Shown: positions 34,177 through 42,786 of the stretch, one piece after another
How the letters are laid out: every line of letters begins with the position of its first letter
Position numbering within the stretch: the first letter of the stretch is position 1
Assembly (NCBI GenBank): GCA_024235715.1
Contig: JACKLW010000020.1
Location: 1 to 63,362, forward strand
DNA length: 63,362 nucleotides
Reading direction: 5' to 3'
DNA from: Accumulibacter sp.
Lineage (GTDB): Bacteria > Pseudomonadota > Gammaproteobacteria > Burkholderiales > Rhodocyclaceae
The notes under the pieces: generated by a model
What the model was told of the DNA's origin: nothing
What the model saw: the letters and a program-made list of their open reading frames with translations, nothing else
Database searches by the model: none
Translations under genes and position numbers: made by a program

Positions 34177-34665
34177 TCAGTGACATCCTGCGGGTGGGCT
34201 AGCCTCCAGGTTGCCGATCTCACACTCTTCGGTGTAATGGATGAACCCGCGGCGCAAATTTTCTCCCCAGCCGTTGCCGAGGTGTGCCCCGGCTTTCTCC
34301 AGTGCCGCTTCGATTTGCGAAGCGGTAGCCTGCAGCAGATCGTAGGTCACCACGACTTCCGCGCCATTCACTTGCAAAGATTCAATGCCCATCATTGCGT
34401 TGATCTGTGCTTGCAAGTGCTTTGCCTGAGCCGCATCGAGCACCCCATCCACGACAAACCGTCGTTGCTTCAACACAACCAGTCCCTGTTTTTTCGGCGC
34501 TGGATGACCTGGCTTGCCGACATACAAGTGCGGATGGGCCTCGAAACGCTCGATACATTGCGCCGAGCAGAACGCATAGTCACTTCCCTGATAGCGGAAG
34601 CGATAACTATCTGGCTCGACCATCATGCCGCACACCACGTCTTCTACTTTGGTTTCTGTTGGCAT
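34177..34665 (-). CDS. YHS + heavy-metal-associated (HMA-like) domain protein
   Basis: A 162-residue soluble protein starting MPTETKVED after GAGGGAGCAAG. Residues 8-50 form a YHS domain (VVCGMMVEPDSYRFRYQG...YAFCSAQCIERFEAHP, in parts). Residues 65-130 form a ferredoxin-like HMA-type fold without a CxxC pair (VVDGVLDAAQAKHLQ..IESLQVNGAEVVVTYD). The C-terminus contains an EEC..EIGN..AGCH stretch with Cys and His. It starts 17 bp after the copA stop, so it is coupled to the ATPase and could be its metallochaperone. Confidence 0.82.
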   Translation of the reverse strand: MPTETKVEDVVCGMMVEPDSYRFRYQGSDYAFCSAQCIERFEAHPHLYVGKPGHPAPKKQGLVVLKQRRFVVDGVLDAAQAKHLQAQINAMMGIESLQVNGAEVVVTYDLLQATASQIEAALEKAGAHLGNGWGENLRRGFIHYTEECEIGNLEASPPAGCH

Positions 34666-34681
34666 CACTTGCTCCCTCAAG

Positions 34682-37102
34682 TCAGATGGAGATCCTGCGC
34701 AGCCGCAAGGCGTTGCTGATCACCGAGATCGACGACAGACTCATCGCTGCGGCGGCAAAGATGGGTGAGATGAGAATGCCCAGGAAGGGATACAGGATGC
34801 CCGCAGCGACCGGCACCCCCGCGGCGTTGTAGACCAGGGCGAAGAACAGGTTCTGCCTGATATTGCGCATGGTCGCGCGCGCCAGACGCCGCGCCCGCAC
34901 GATGCCGTTCAGATCTCCCTTGACCAGCGTGAAGCCGGCGCTCTCGATGGCCACGTCGGCGCCGGTACCCATGGCAATGCCGACGTCGGCCTGCGCCAGA
35001 GCCGGCGCATCATTGACGCCGTCGCCGGCCATCGCCACCTTGCAGCCTTGGGCCTGCAATTCCTTGATGATGCGCGCCTTGTCCGCGGGTAGCACGTCGG
35101 CGCGGATTTCATCGATGCCCAGACGGCCAGCGACGGCGCGCGCCGTGCGCTCGTTGTCGCCGGTGGCCATGATGATCTTCAGGCCCTCGGCATGCAGCGC
35201 CTTGAGCGCTTCGAGCGTGGTCGCCTTGACGGGATCGGCGACGCTCACCAGGCCGGCGATTTCGCTGCCGATGAGGACGAACATCACCGTCTCTCCTTCG
35301 TCACGGCGAGCGTTTGCCGCCTCGACGAACGCACTGGACGCGCCGCCCTCCAGGCCCAGTTCGGTGAGCAGCGCCGCATTGCCCAAGGCAACAGCCTGGC
35401 CATCGACCACGCCCTTAACGCCCTTGCCGGTGATCGCCTGGAACTCGTCGGCATTGGCCAGTTCCACGCCGCGCTCTTCGGCGCCGCTGACGATCGCCTC
35501 GGCCAAAGGGTGTTCGGAACCGCGTTCGAGGCTGGCGGCAAGGCGCAGTACCTCGGCTTCCTCGTGTCCGGCGGCGGGCAGCACCGCGACCAGCTTTGGC
35601 TTACCGACGGTCAGCGTCCCGGTCTTGTCGACGATCAGGGTATCGACCTTCGCAAAACGTTCGAGGGCCTCGGCGTTCTTGATCAGCACGCCTGCCTGCG
35701 CACCGCGTCCGGTGGCGGTCATGATCGACATCGGCGTCGCCAGGCCGAGCGCACAAGGGCAGGCGATGATCAGGACAGCGACGGCCGCGACCAGTCCATA
35801 GGAAAGTGCCGGCGCAGGTCCCCAGATCGCCCAGGCGATGAAGGCCAGGATGGCGATGCCGATCACCGCTGGAACGAACTTTCCGGCGACCGAGTCGGCG
35901 AGCTTCTGGATCGGGGCACGCGAGCGTTGCGCATTGGCGACCATGTCGACGATCTGGCTGAGCACCGTGTCACCGCCGACCCGCTTCGCTTCGACGATCA
36001 GCGAGCCGGTGCCATTGATAGTCGCCCCGGTGACGGCGTCACCAGCGACCTTTTCAACGGGCACAGCTTCACCCGAAATCATCGACTCGTCGATCGACGA
36101 ACGGCCTTCGATTACCAGGCCATCCACCGGCACCTTGTCGCCCGGCCGCACCCGCACATGGTCGCCGACGACGACTTCCTCGAGCGGTATTTCCTCCTCA
36201 CGCCCGTCGGCACGGATCACGCGTGCTGTTTTGGCGGCGAGATCGAGCAGCGCGCGGATCGCCGAACCGGTACGCTCGCGCGCGCCTAGTTCCATCACCT
36301 GGCCGAGCAGGACCAGGACGATGATCACCGCGCCGGCCTCGAAGTAGACTCCGACGTGTCCCTGCGCATCGCGGAAGCCAGCCGGGAACAAGCCCGGCGC
36401 CAGGAGCGCGACGACGCTAAAAAGATACGCTGCGCCGACGCCCAGGCCGATCAGCGTGAACATGTTCAGGCTGCGATTGACCACAGACTTGACGCCGCGA
36501 ACGAAGAAAGGCCAGCCGGCCCAGAGCACTACCGGTGTTGCCAGAAGAAATTCGATCCACAGTGCGGTGCGCTCGCCGAGCGCGTCGCGTACGAAGCCGA
36601 GCCCGAGGAAGGGGCCCATGGTCAGCACCAGCAGCGGCACGGTCAGCACAGCGCCGATCGAGAAACGGCGCCGGAAATCGACCAGTTCGGGGTTGGGGCC
36701 TTCGTCGCCTGTGGGGACGCCCATCGGCTCCAACGCCATGCCGCATTTCGGGCAATCGCCGGGGGCGTCGCGAACGATTTCCGGGTGCATCGGGCAGGTA
36801 TATTGCGTGCCTGCAGGCACGGAAGGCGCTTGTTTCTTGTGCGCGCCTGTGAGGTAGTGTGCAGGATCCGCGGCGAACTTGTCGCGGCACTTCTGCGAAC
36901 AGAAGTGCCAGGTTTTTCTGTCGTGTTTGAAGCTCGGCTTGCCCGTCCCAAGAGCGACGGACATGCCGCATACCGGATCCTTCACCGTCGTGACCTCGGC
37001 TGCCGCCTGGTCGCAGTGAGAGCCGTGCGATCCATGTGCGCTGTGAGAATGCTCGGGGTGATGATGGTGGTCTTGCCCGGCCGACCTTGCACTCGTGTTC
37101 AT
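34682..37102 (-). CDS. copA: Cu(I)/Ag(I) P1B-ATPase with N-terminal YHS and HMBD domains
   Basis: An 806-residue inner-membrane copper/silver ATPase. After a His-rich leader there is a YHS domain (DPVCGM, Cys45) and a heavy-metal-binding domain (YTCPMHPE...[12 protein letters not shown], Cys103, 117, 120). No CxxC HMA domain is present. Core motifs are CPC (448-450), DKTGT (Asp492), SEHPLAE and GDGVNDAP. This layout matches SilP/CopF-type pumps. The start follows TTGGAGAGGATTGCC. It is led by a MerR-type promoter at 37132-37162 and heads a seven-gene run on the minus strand. Confidence 0.95.
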   Translation of the reverse strand: MNTSARSAGQDHHHHPEHSHSAHGSHGSHCDQAAAEVTTVKDPVCGMSVALGTGKPSFKHDRKTWHFCSQKCRDKFAADPAHYLTGAHKKQAPSVPAGTQYTCPMHPEIVRDAPGDCPKCGMALEPMGVPTGDEGPNPELVDFRRRFSIGAVLTVPLLVLTMGPFLGLGFVRDALGERTALWIEFLLATPVVLWAGWPFFVRGVKSVVNRSLNMFTLIGLGVGAAYLFSVVALLAPGLFPAGFRDAQGHVGVYFEAGAVIIVLVLLGQVMELGARERTGSAIRALLDLAAKTARVIRADGREEEIPLEEVVVGDHVRVRPGDKVPVDGLVIEGRSSIDESMISGEAVPVEKVAGDAVTGATINGTGSLIVEAKRVGGDTVLSQIVDMVANAQRSRAPIQKLADSVAGKFVPAVIGIAILAFIAWAIWGPAPALSYGLVAAVAVLIIACPCALGLATPMSIMTATGRGAQAGVLIKNAEALERFAKVDTLIVDKTGTLTVGKPKLVAVLPAAGHEEAEVLRLAASLERGSEHPLAEAIVSGAEERGVELANADEFQAITGKGVKGVVDGQAVALGNAALLTELGLEGGASSAFVEAANARRDEGETVMFVLIGSEIAGLVSVADPVKATTLEALKALHAEGLKIIMATGDNERTARAVAGRLGIDEIRADVLPADKARIIKELQAQGCKVAMAGDGVNDAPALAQADVGIAMGTGADVAIESAGFTLVKGDLNGIVRARRLARATMRNIRQNLFFALVYNAAGVPVAAGILYPFLGILISPIFAAAAMSLSSISVISNALRLRRISI

Positions 37103-37131
37103 GGCAATCCTCTCCAAGTAATATGGCTTCC

Positions 37132-37162
37132 AGCCTAGACCTGTGTGTTGCTCACAGGTCAA
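37132..37162 (-). promoter_or_regulatory. CueR-type promoter of copA
   Basis: On the minus strand TTGACC (37157-37162), a 19-bp spacer, then TAGGCT (37132-37137). The dyad ACCTGTG...CACAGGT (37139-37159) spans the spacer, as in CueR/CupR promoters. Start codon 30 bp downstream. The regulator is probably the MerR protein at 45859-46287. Confidence 0.9.
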
Positions 37163-37173
37163 GCATTATTTCT

Positions 37174-37332
37174 TCAAGGCGCGACGGCCAGTTGATGTCC
37201 CTCGCCGGCGGGTAACTGAATGGTGTCCAGGAACTCCAGCGAGCTTTGGTTCACCACACAGATCTTCGGTTCCTTGCGGCTGGCGACGTAGAGCTTGCCA
37301 GTGCCGCACACTGCACCGAGGTGATACGGCGC
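37174..37332 (-). pseudogene. 3' fragment of YncE-like beta-propeller gene
   Basis: The last about 50 codons of a gene closely related to the propeller at 42629-43618, with the same stop position relative to the copA promoter. It reads ...HQLAVAP before TGA. The rest is missing; similarity ends at about 37332. Confidence 0.75.
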
Positions 37333-38053
37333 AGCCGTAATCTGGTCACCCGGATCGGCAATATCGAATTACGCGTCCCGAGGGATCTCTGCAGCCTGTC
37401 GGGTGTTGAATTCGTCGTCTCCGACAGCCATGCCTTGCCTGCCGTCCTTTGGGGTGCCTGCCATAACTTGCGCATGATCCTCAGAGCCATCCGGCTTGGT
37501 TTCGTCTTTCTCCTGACTGAACTCTTGGGGCTTTACTCTCTCAACAAAGCGAAAATCCCAGACCCGCTTCAACCGTAGGCTCTTTGAAGTGCGTTGTTCA
37601 GGAGCGACTCGGTACCAAACGTCGTAAGTTGACGCGCCGGCGACGATGGCGCCGATATAGTGCTTCATTTCGCCGATTTCCTTGCGCTGGGCGGCGATGC
37701 CGTCGGCGAACCCGCGTACGCTCGGGTCGGTTCGCTGGTCAGTAGGGCAATCGAGTGGTGCGTGATCATCACCCGCATCTGCGAAACATCGTCAACTGCC
37801 CATTTACCAGTCGATACGATGCTTGCCCTCGGTCTCCTTGTGTCGATGCCGTTGGCGCCTACAACGCCTGGCCGACAGAAAGGTAATGTTTTGGTCACCT
37901 TTCTGTCGGTGTTCGGCAACTACCATAGCGCCAACATTAGGCGACAAGTTCAGTTTGGCAACATTGACGGCATTTGCAGCGCGAAGGTAATCGGCAACCG
38001 AAGTTCGCAAAGATTTGCATACCACTTCGTAAGAAAACCGAGAGGAAAATGAA
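37333..38053. other. gene-poor remnant region
   Basis: About 720 bp between the propeller fragment and the small gene at 38054. Apart from the DUF305 remnant (37620-37800) no readable family is found. The frame downstream of that remnant (to 37369 on the minus strand) is charged and unrecognised. The stretch 37870-38040 is AT-richer than the rest of the window and may hold the promoter of the 38054 gene. Confidence 0.5.
37620..37800 (-). pseudogene. frameshifted DUF305-like protein remnant
   Basis: Two adjacent frames give the halves of a DUF305-type sequence. The first is VSQMRVMITHHSIALLTSE (about 37731-37790). The second, after a shift at about 37710-37731, is FADGIAAQRKEIGEMKHYI (about 37650-37710). 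The HH and Q-x-x-E-I-x-x-M pattern is characteristic. DUF305 proteins are periplasmic, ferritin-like and common in copper clusters. There is no start codon or signal peptide, so it is dead. Confidence 0.6.
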
Positions 38054-38263
38054 ATGAAACGCAACCTGGATCAATACGTGGGGAAAATCGTTCGTCTGAA
38101 CCGGCCCGTTTTTCAGGAAATCTCGGGTCGTTCAAAGTACCAGGGCATGGCTATCGAGAATCGCTTCCTGGTTTCGGAAATCAGTCACAAGATGCGCCAA
38201 CTGATCTGCTACGGAGGGCAGCTGCGCGTCCTTGTAGGCCCGTCCGATGTGGTGCTGATCTGA
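38054..38263 (+). CDS. small conserved-looking hypothetical protein
   Basis: A 69-residue basic protein (MKRNLDQYVGKIVRLNRPVF...). The start at ATG 38054 follows GAGAGGAAAATGAA. The sequence alternates hydrophobic and charged residues, suggesting a compact beta-barrel such as an SH3- or Sm-like fold. Residues FLVSEISHKMRQLICYGG and a VLVGPSDVVLI ending are distinctive. I do not recognise a family. It is alone on the plus strand, is followed by a hairpin terminator, and faces the M48 protease gene. Confidence 0.6.
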   Translation: MKRNLDQYVGKIVRLNRPVFQEISGRSKYQGMAIENRFLVSEISHKMRQLICYGGQLRVLVGPSDVVLI

Positions 38264-38288
38264 TTTTCTGCATTGAGAAAACCCTCTC

Positions 38289-38306
38289 AAGGCCGCTCGC
38301 GGCCTT
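38289..38306. terminator. hairpin between convergent genes
   Basis: AAGGCCGC-TC-GCGGCCTT forms an 8-bp perfect stem with a tight loop, 26 bp after the 38054 gene and 50 bp after the end of the convergent M48 gene. No long T-run follows, so efficiency is uncertain. Confidence 0.5.
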
Positions 38307-38355
38307 GCCGCAAATCGGCAATTGCAGGGTAAGCCTGCTCAAGACGCGTTTATCT

Positions 38356-40320
38356 TCACGCCGCCACAGCCGGCGGTGGCGGTATCGGGCAATCCAGAAC
38401 ACTCGCAAAGGCCCGTAGCAACTCGATTTCGGCAGGGCTTGCCAACCGATCGTGCCAGATGCTGGCGACGCAGGCCGTCAGGAATCGGGATTTGGCGGGC
38501 GCTTGCAGTTCGTCCAGTTTGACCAGTGCACGATCGAGGTCGGCGATGCCGATTTGACCGATCGCTGATAAGGTCGGTCCGTCTGCCCCGAGCGCGCGCA
38601 GTGACGCCTGGAAAGCGCCCAGCGCGTCACCATCACCACCGCTCTCCGCGCCGGCATGCGCAAGCACCGACAGCACGATGCCGGCTTCCGTCGTCAGGTG
38701 CTCGAAACCGGCGTAGCGCGCTTTCGTCGGGACATGCTTGAAAAACTGGCTGTCCAGATGCCGGAACAGGATTTTCTGCAACGACCACTCCATCAGGTCA
38801 ACCCTGGCGTCCATTTCGATCAGGGCAAGCAGATTGTCCTTGAACGACCGGTACTGCGCGGCCGACAACTGCTTGAGCGCGGGAATGGCGATATCGATGA
38901 TCGGCAGACGGAATCTGACATCCAGCGCATCGATCGGCGGCATCAAGGCACGGGTCAATGCAAAAACGTCCGGGTCGGCATAGGCCTGCAATTGCTTCAA
39001 TTGCCGCGTGCGAATCGCTTCCCCCTTGTCGAGCAGCAGGGCATAAACGATAGCGCGCGCGCCGTAGGGTTCGCGCGCCGCATCCTGGATCGGCGCGGGC
39101 AATTCCGCCAGCAGGGCGCGGGCGTAATCGACCGCCTGCGGCTGCGGCTGGCCGACCTGCGCCATCACCGCCATAAGCTCGGCGGCCACGGATCCCGCAG
39201 TCATGGTGCCGACGGTTCCGACGCGCTTGCCGGCGGACGGGCGTTGCGCAGCGTTCTCGCTACCGGACTCGCGTCCATTCGCAGATTCCGCGGGTGCTTC
39301 GGAAACGTCGAACAAGCCGTCCCATTGCGGATCGATACGCCGGATGCGCTTCTCCAGCGGTGGGTGCGTGGCGGACAGCCACTGCGTGAACCCCGAAATA
39401 CCTTTGGCAAAAAAGGCGTGGCTGACTTCGGCCGCGCCTGGACTTCGCACACTCGAACCGTAAGCCAGACCGCCAATCTTCTTCAGCGCCCCGGCAATGC
39501 CGTTCGGGTTGCGCGTGAACTGAACCGCCGAGGCGTCGGCCAGATATTCGCGCTGCCGGCTCACCGAGGCCTTGATCAGGTTGCCGAAAAACGTTCCGGC
39601 AAAACCGATGGCCATCAAGCCCAGGGCGAGCGCCAGGATGCCGGCCCCACCCTTGTCGTTGCCGCGCCGGCGGCCGGAGAACGGCGCCGCGCGCAACAGG
39701 AAGTAGCCGATGATGCCCAGCACCAGGATGCCGTTGAGTACGCCCATCAGGCGGATATTGAGCCGCATGTCGCCGTTGAAGATATGGCTGAACTCATGGG
39801 CGATGACGCCCTGCAGTTGTTCCCGGTTCAGATGCTCGATGGCGCCCTGAGTGACGCCGATCACCGCATCGCGCGGCGAAAAACCGGCGGCAAAGGCGTT
39901 GATGCCCGGTTCATCGACCAGCAGGTACACCGGCGGTACCGGCGTACCCGAGGCGATGGCCATTTCCTCGACGACGTTGAGCAGCTTGCGCTGATTCAGG
40001 TCCTGCGAATTCTGCGCGAGCAGTTGTCCGCCCAGCGACTCGGCGACAACCTTGCCACCCGCCGACAAGGCGACCATCTTGTAGATACTGCCGGCGAGTA
40101 CCACCGCGCAGACGCCGGCACCGACCGCGGCGAAGGTCGCCCAGTCCATCTGCTGGACGAGCGCCTGACCATCACGCAACTGCGTGCTGCTGATGAATCC
40201 GAAAACCAGCATCACCAACACATTGGCCATGACGATCAAGGCGACGACAGCGAGGGCGAACAACACGACCAGCAGCGTCGTGTTCTTGCGCACCCGCTCC
40301 TGCGATTCGAAGAAGTTCAT
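38356..40320 (-). CDS. M48-family membrane metalloprotease (HtpX-like)
   Basis: A 654-residue zinc protease. Two N-terminal helices (about 15-40, 62-85), the zinc motif HEFSH (His175, Glu176, His179) and further helices at about 190-270 match HtpX-type peptidases with a third ligand Glu in REYLADASAVQF (about 285). A long C-terminal domain (about 350-654) is not in HtpX but is common in the M48 proteins paired with LemA. It is 30 bp downstream of lemA and surely co-transcribed. Predicted role: membrane-protein quality control. Confidence 0.9.
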   Translation of the reverse strand: MNFFESQERVRKNTTLLVVLFALAVVALIVMANVLVMLVFGFISSTQLRDGQALVQQMDWATFAAVGAGVCAVVLAGSIYKMVALSAGGKVVAESLGGQLLAQNSQDLNQRKLLNVVEEMAIASGTPVPPVYLLVDEPGINAFAAGFSPRDAVIGVTQGAIEHLNREQLQGVIAHEFSHIFNGDMRLNIRLMGVLNGILVLGIIGYFLLRAAPFSGRRRGNDKGGAGILALALGLMAIGFAGTFFGNLIKASVSRQREYLADASAVQFTRNPNGIAGALKKIGGLAYGSSVRSPGAAEVSHAFFAKGISGFTQWLSATHPPLEKRIRRIDPQWDGLFDVSEAPAESANGRESGSENAAQRPSAGKRVGTVGTMTAGSVAAELMAVMAQVGQPQPQAVDYARALLAELPAPIQDAAREPYGARAIVYALLLDKGEAIRTRQLKQLQAYADPDVFALTRALMPPIDALDVRFRLPIIDIAIPALKQLSAAQYRSFKDNLLALIEMDARVDLMEWSLQKILFRHLDSQFFKHVPTKARYAGFEHLTTEAGIVLSVLAHAGAESGGDGDALGAFQASLRALGADGPTLSAIGQIGIADLDRALVKLDELQAPAKSRFLTACVASIWHDRLASPAEIELLRAFASVLDCPIPPPPAVAA

Positions 40321-40350
40321 CGCTGAAGTAGACGGATCAAGAAATCGCGC

Positions 40351-40953
40351 TCAGAACGACACCGTCGGCGCCGCCTGGATGGCCGCGCTGTCTTCGAATT
40401 CAAGCAGTGCTGCATCTTGCGCGTGGCCGAACATGGCGGCGAAAAAAACCGGCGGGAAAGTTTGCTTGAAGACGTTGTAGGCCATCACCTGGTCGTTGAA
40501 TGCCTGGCGGGCGAAAGCGACCTTGTTTTCGGTGCTCGTCAATTCCTCGCTGACCTGCATCATGTTCTGACTGGCCTTGAGGTCGGGATAGGCTTCCATC
40601 ACCATCTTCATGTTCATCATCGCGCCTGAGAGGCGGTTTTCGGCGCCCATCAGACCCGTCATCGCAGCAGCGTCACCGGGGGCCGCTGCCGCGCGGGCCA
40701 GGCTACCAGAAGCTTCGTTGCGTGCCGAAATCACCGATTCGAGCGTTTCGCGTTCGTGCTTGAGGTATCCCTTGGCCGTCTCGACCAGATTGGGAATCAG
40801 GTCGTAGCGCCGCTTGAGCTGCACTTCGATCTGCGCGAAGGCGTTCTTGTAGCGGTTCTTGAGCGTCACCAGCTTGTTGAAGATTGAGATCAAATAAAAA
40901 ACGCTGAGTGCGATTAGCACCACGATGCCGATGATGACCTGTGTCGTATTCAT
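40351..40953 (-). CDS. lemA: LemA family protein
   Basis: A 200-residue protein with one N-terminal helix (about 5-27) and a long helical domain. The signature FNKLVTLKNRYKNAFAQIEVQ and KRRYDLIPNLVETAKGYLKHE identifies LemA. LemA proteins are membrane-anchored with a periplasmic or cytoplasmic helical bundle of unclear function, often paired with an M48 protease as here. The pair is a self-contained module within the copper region. Confidence 0.92.
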   Translation of the reverse strand: MNTTQVIIGIVVLIALSVFYLISIFNKLVTLKNRYKNAFAQIEVQLKRRYDLIPNLVETAKGYLKHERETLESVISARNEASGSLARAAAAPGDAAAMTGLMGAENRLSGAMMNMKMVMEAYPDLKASQNMMQVSEELTSTENKVAFARQAFNDQVMAYNVFKQTFPPVFFAAMFGHAQDAALLEFEDSAAIQAAPTVSF

Positions 40954-41059
40954 TTTTTGCCCTTGGCGTTGATGGCCGGTGATCGCAATCCGGATTGCGC
41001 CTCAATGCGCCTTGATCCGGGTGCGGGTTGAAAGTGCATGGCGCCGTGTACTCCTCATC

Positions 41060-42112
41060 TCATTGCATGCGCCGAACGGCTTGAGTGGCACGCGCTGGGA
41101 AAGGCGCGGCAGACTCGGTACGGACCTTGAACATCGCCCGCATCACAGCCAGCAGAATCAACGCCACGCCACCAGCCTGCAAGGCACCCAGACGTTCGTC
41201 AAAGCTGGCCATCGCGGCGAAAAGCCCGAGCACCGGCACGAGAAACAAATACAAGGACAGGCGACCGGCCTCCGCCCTTTGCAGAAGCCAGAACCAAAGC
41301 CAGGTGCTCAATGCCGTTCCGGCCAGCGCCAGGATGAGCAGAATGCCGACGAAAGTGCCCGTCCAGACGATGCCTTGCGACACTTCGAAGGACAGTGACA
41401 CGGCGAACAGCAAGCCACCGCCGACGACCAACTGCCAGGCGATCAGCGACATCAGATCTTCGCCCGGTCGCAGGCGCTTCATGATCACGCTGGCGACGGC
41501 GGCACTGAACGCCGAGCCAAGCGCCAGGACGATCCCGAATAAATCGCTGCCGCCGGGCTGGCGCCAGGCAGGGAGTGCCAGCAAGCTGACGCCGGCCAGT
41601 CCGAACAGCAAGGCTGCCGCTTTGCTCAGACTGATTCGTTCGCCGAGGAAAAGCGCTGCCAGCACGATGATGATCAGCGGCTGCGTATTGCCCAGCACCG
41701 CGGCGAGGCCGGCACCGATGTAGGCCGGGCCGGCAAACATCGTCCCGACGGTCAGCGTCGTCGCCAGGACGCCGAGCGGCAAAATCCATCGGGCCAGGCT
41801 TGCCCGCGGCCACAGCCGCTTGCGTCGGATCACTAACACGAGCACCAGGGTGAGGCCGCCGAGGATGGTGCGCAGCGCCGCAAAATGCAGCGGCGGCGCG
41901 AATGCCAGGCCCACCTTAATCAGCGGATAACAGATCGCCATCGACACGATAACGACCAGCATCAACCACGCCTGCTTGCCGTGGGATAGGGTGCCTGCCC
42001 CGACCAGATCCGGTGCCCGCTCTTGCCGCGAGTCGCCGGAGGGCATCGCCCGGTTCATGGGATGTCGGGTCTCGCCATGAGCGTTATTGCCAGCGGTGTC
42101 ATAGGCGTCCAT
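41060..42112 (-). CDS. EamA/DMT-superfamily transporter
   Basis: A membrane protein of about 350 residues with ten predicted helices in two EamA repeats (first repeat from WLMLVVIVSMAICYPLIKVG, second from FGIVLALGSAFSAAVASVIM). The start is uncertain: ATG 42112 (MDAYDTAGNNAHG) or ATG 42058 (MNRAMPSGD); neither has a strong ribosome-binding site. The N-terminal part before the first helix is hydrophilic. Substrate unknown; relatives export metabolites or amino acids. It lies 26 bp downstream of the YHS protein gene and may be coupled to it. Confidence 0.85.
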   Translation of the reverse strand: MDAYDTAGNNAHGETRHPMNRAMPSGDSRQERAPDLVGAGTLSHGKQAWLMLVVIVSMAICYPLIKVGLAFAPPLHFAALRTILGGLTLVLVLVIRRKRLWPRASLARWILPLGVLATTLTVGTMFAGPAYIGAGLAAVLGNTQPLIIIVLAALFLGERISLSKAAALLFGLAGVSLLALPAWRQPGGSDLFGIVLALGSAFSAAVASVIMKRLRPGEDLMSLIAWQLVVGGGLLFAVSLSFEVSQGIVWTGTFVGILLILALAGTALSTWLWFWLLQRAEAGRLSLYLFLVPVLGLFAAMASFDERLGALQAGGVALILLAVMRAMFKVRTESAAPFPARATQAVRRMQ

Positions 42113-42138
42113 CGAGAGCGTACGACACCGGCTGCGCC

Positions 42139-42321
42139 TCAGTGCGCGTACTTCGCCGGATCGCGCTCGAACTCCGCCTGGCACAAGGGGCAGCAAAGCA
42201 GGTATTGCCGGCCTTCGTGCTCGACGACGATATGCGCCTTATTGCGGTTGATGTGTTTGCCGCACACCGGGTCTTTGTCGTCGCGCTTCCTGCCGGCTAC
42301 GGCAGAGGCTGCCTTGTTCAT
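42139..42321 (-). CDS. YHS-domain mini-protein (copy 2)
   Basis: A 60-residue relative of the protein at 32177-32359, with DPVCGKHINRNKAHI then YLLCCPLCQAEFERDPAKY. All cysteines are conserved. A good AGGAGAAAGACA site precedes it. It is first of a two-gene unit with the DMT transporter. The two copies suggest duplication of a copper-module element. Confidence 0.85.
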   Translation of the reverse strand: MNKAASAVAGRKRDDKDPVCGKHINRNKAHIVVEHEGRQYLLCCPLCQAEFERDPAKYAH

Positions 42322-42628
42322 TGTCTTTCTCCTTGCTTGAGTTTAAAAAATCGCGGTAAATCGCATGCATCCGCGTGCCGCAACGGCTAAGCTATCTTGG
42401 CTCCGCCGACGCCCTTACAGCCTTGCCGTCGGGCTCGCCCGGCGTCTTATCCGGCGTTGAGCCATGCCGGTGTCCGCCATGCGTGCCGCAACACATTCCG
42501 CCGCACCGCATGAGCAGAAAAGCTGCGATACCGACGTCGGCCTTGCCCTCGTGTTCATGGCAATCCTCTCCAGATTGATATGGCTTCCAGCTCGGACCTG
42601 TGTTGCTCACAGGTCAAGCGCGATTTGC
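42322..42628. other. remnant region with copA 5' end fused to a DUF2933-like fragment
   Basis: On the minus strand the copA-like start ATG (42556-42558, MNTRA) runs after a few codons into a different frame. That frame encodes IAAFLLMRCGGMCCGTHGG, the helix and Cys/Gly/His linker of a DUF2933-like protein. No complete gene remains. The damaged promoter lies at about 42593-42617. Confidence 0.6.
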
Positions 42629-42786
42629 TCAAGGAACGATTGCCAGTTGATGTCCCTCGCCACCGGGTAACTGGATGGTGTCCAGCAACTCCAGCGAGCT
42701 CTGGTCCACCACCCAGATCTTCGGTTCCTTGCGGCTGGAGACGTAGAGCTTGCCAGTGCCGCGCACCGTACCGAGGTGATACGGCG
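42541..42786. repeat. duplicated segment: copA start/promoter plus propeller tail (copy B)
   Basis: It aligns with 37085-37332. Here the propeller gene is intact while copA is reduced to its first codons. Confidence 0.85.
42593..42617 (-). promoter_or_regulatory. damaged CueR-type promoter with 2-bp shorter spacer
   Basis: TTGACC (42612-42617) is followed by TGTGAGCAACACAGGTC. Compared with the copA promoter it lacks one CA, which makes the spacer 17 bp to the same position; the hexamer there is CGAGCT. The TAGGCT hexamer is also lost. The promoter is probably no longer MerR-controlled. Confidence 0.6.

Larger units (their letters stand above)
37085..37332. repeat. duplicated segment: copA start/promoter plus propeller tail (copy A)
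   Basis: About 248 bp that align closely with 42541-42786: the first codons of copA, its promoter, and the 3' end of a beta-propeller gene. This copy has the intact copA and promoter; the other copy has the intact propeller. The promoter differs by a 2-bp deletion in copy B. Confidence 0.85.

Noticed and set aside
37369-37668. Charged protein downstream of the DUF305 remnant
   Set aside because: It continues the broken DUF305 frame into sequence with no recognisable family and no ribosome-binding site.
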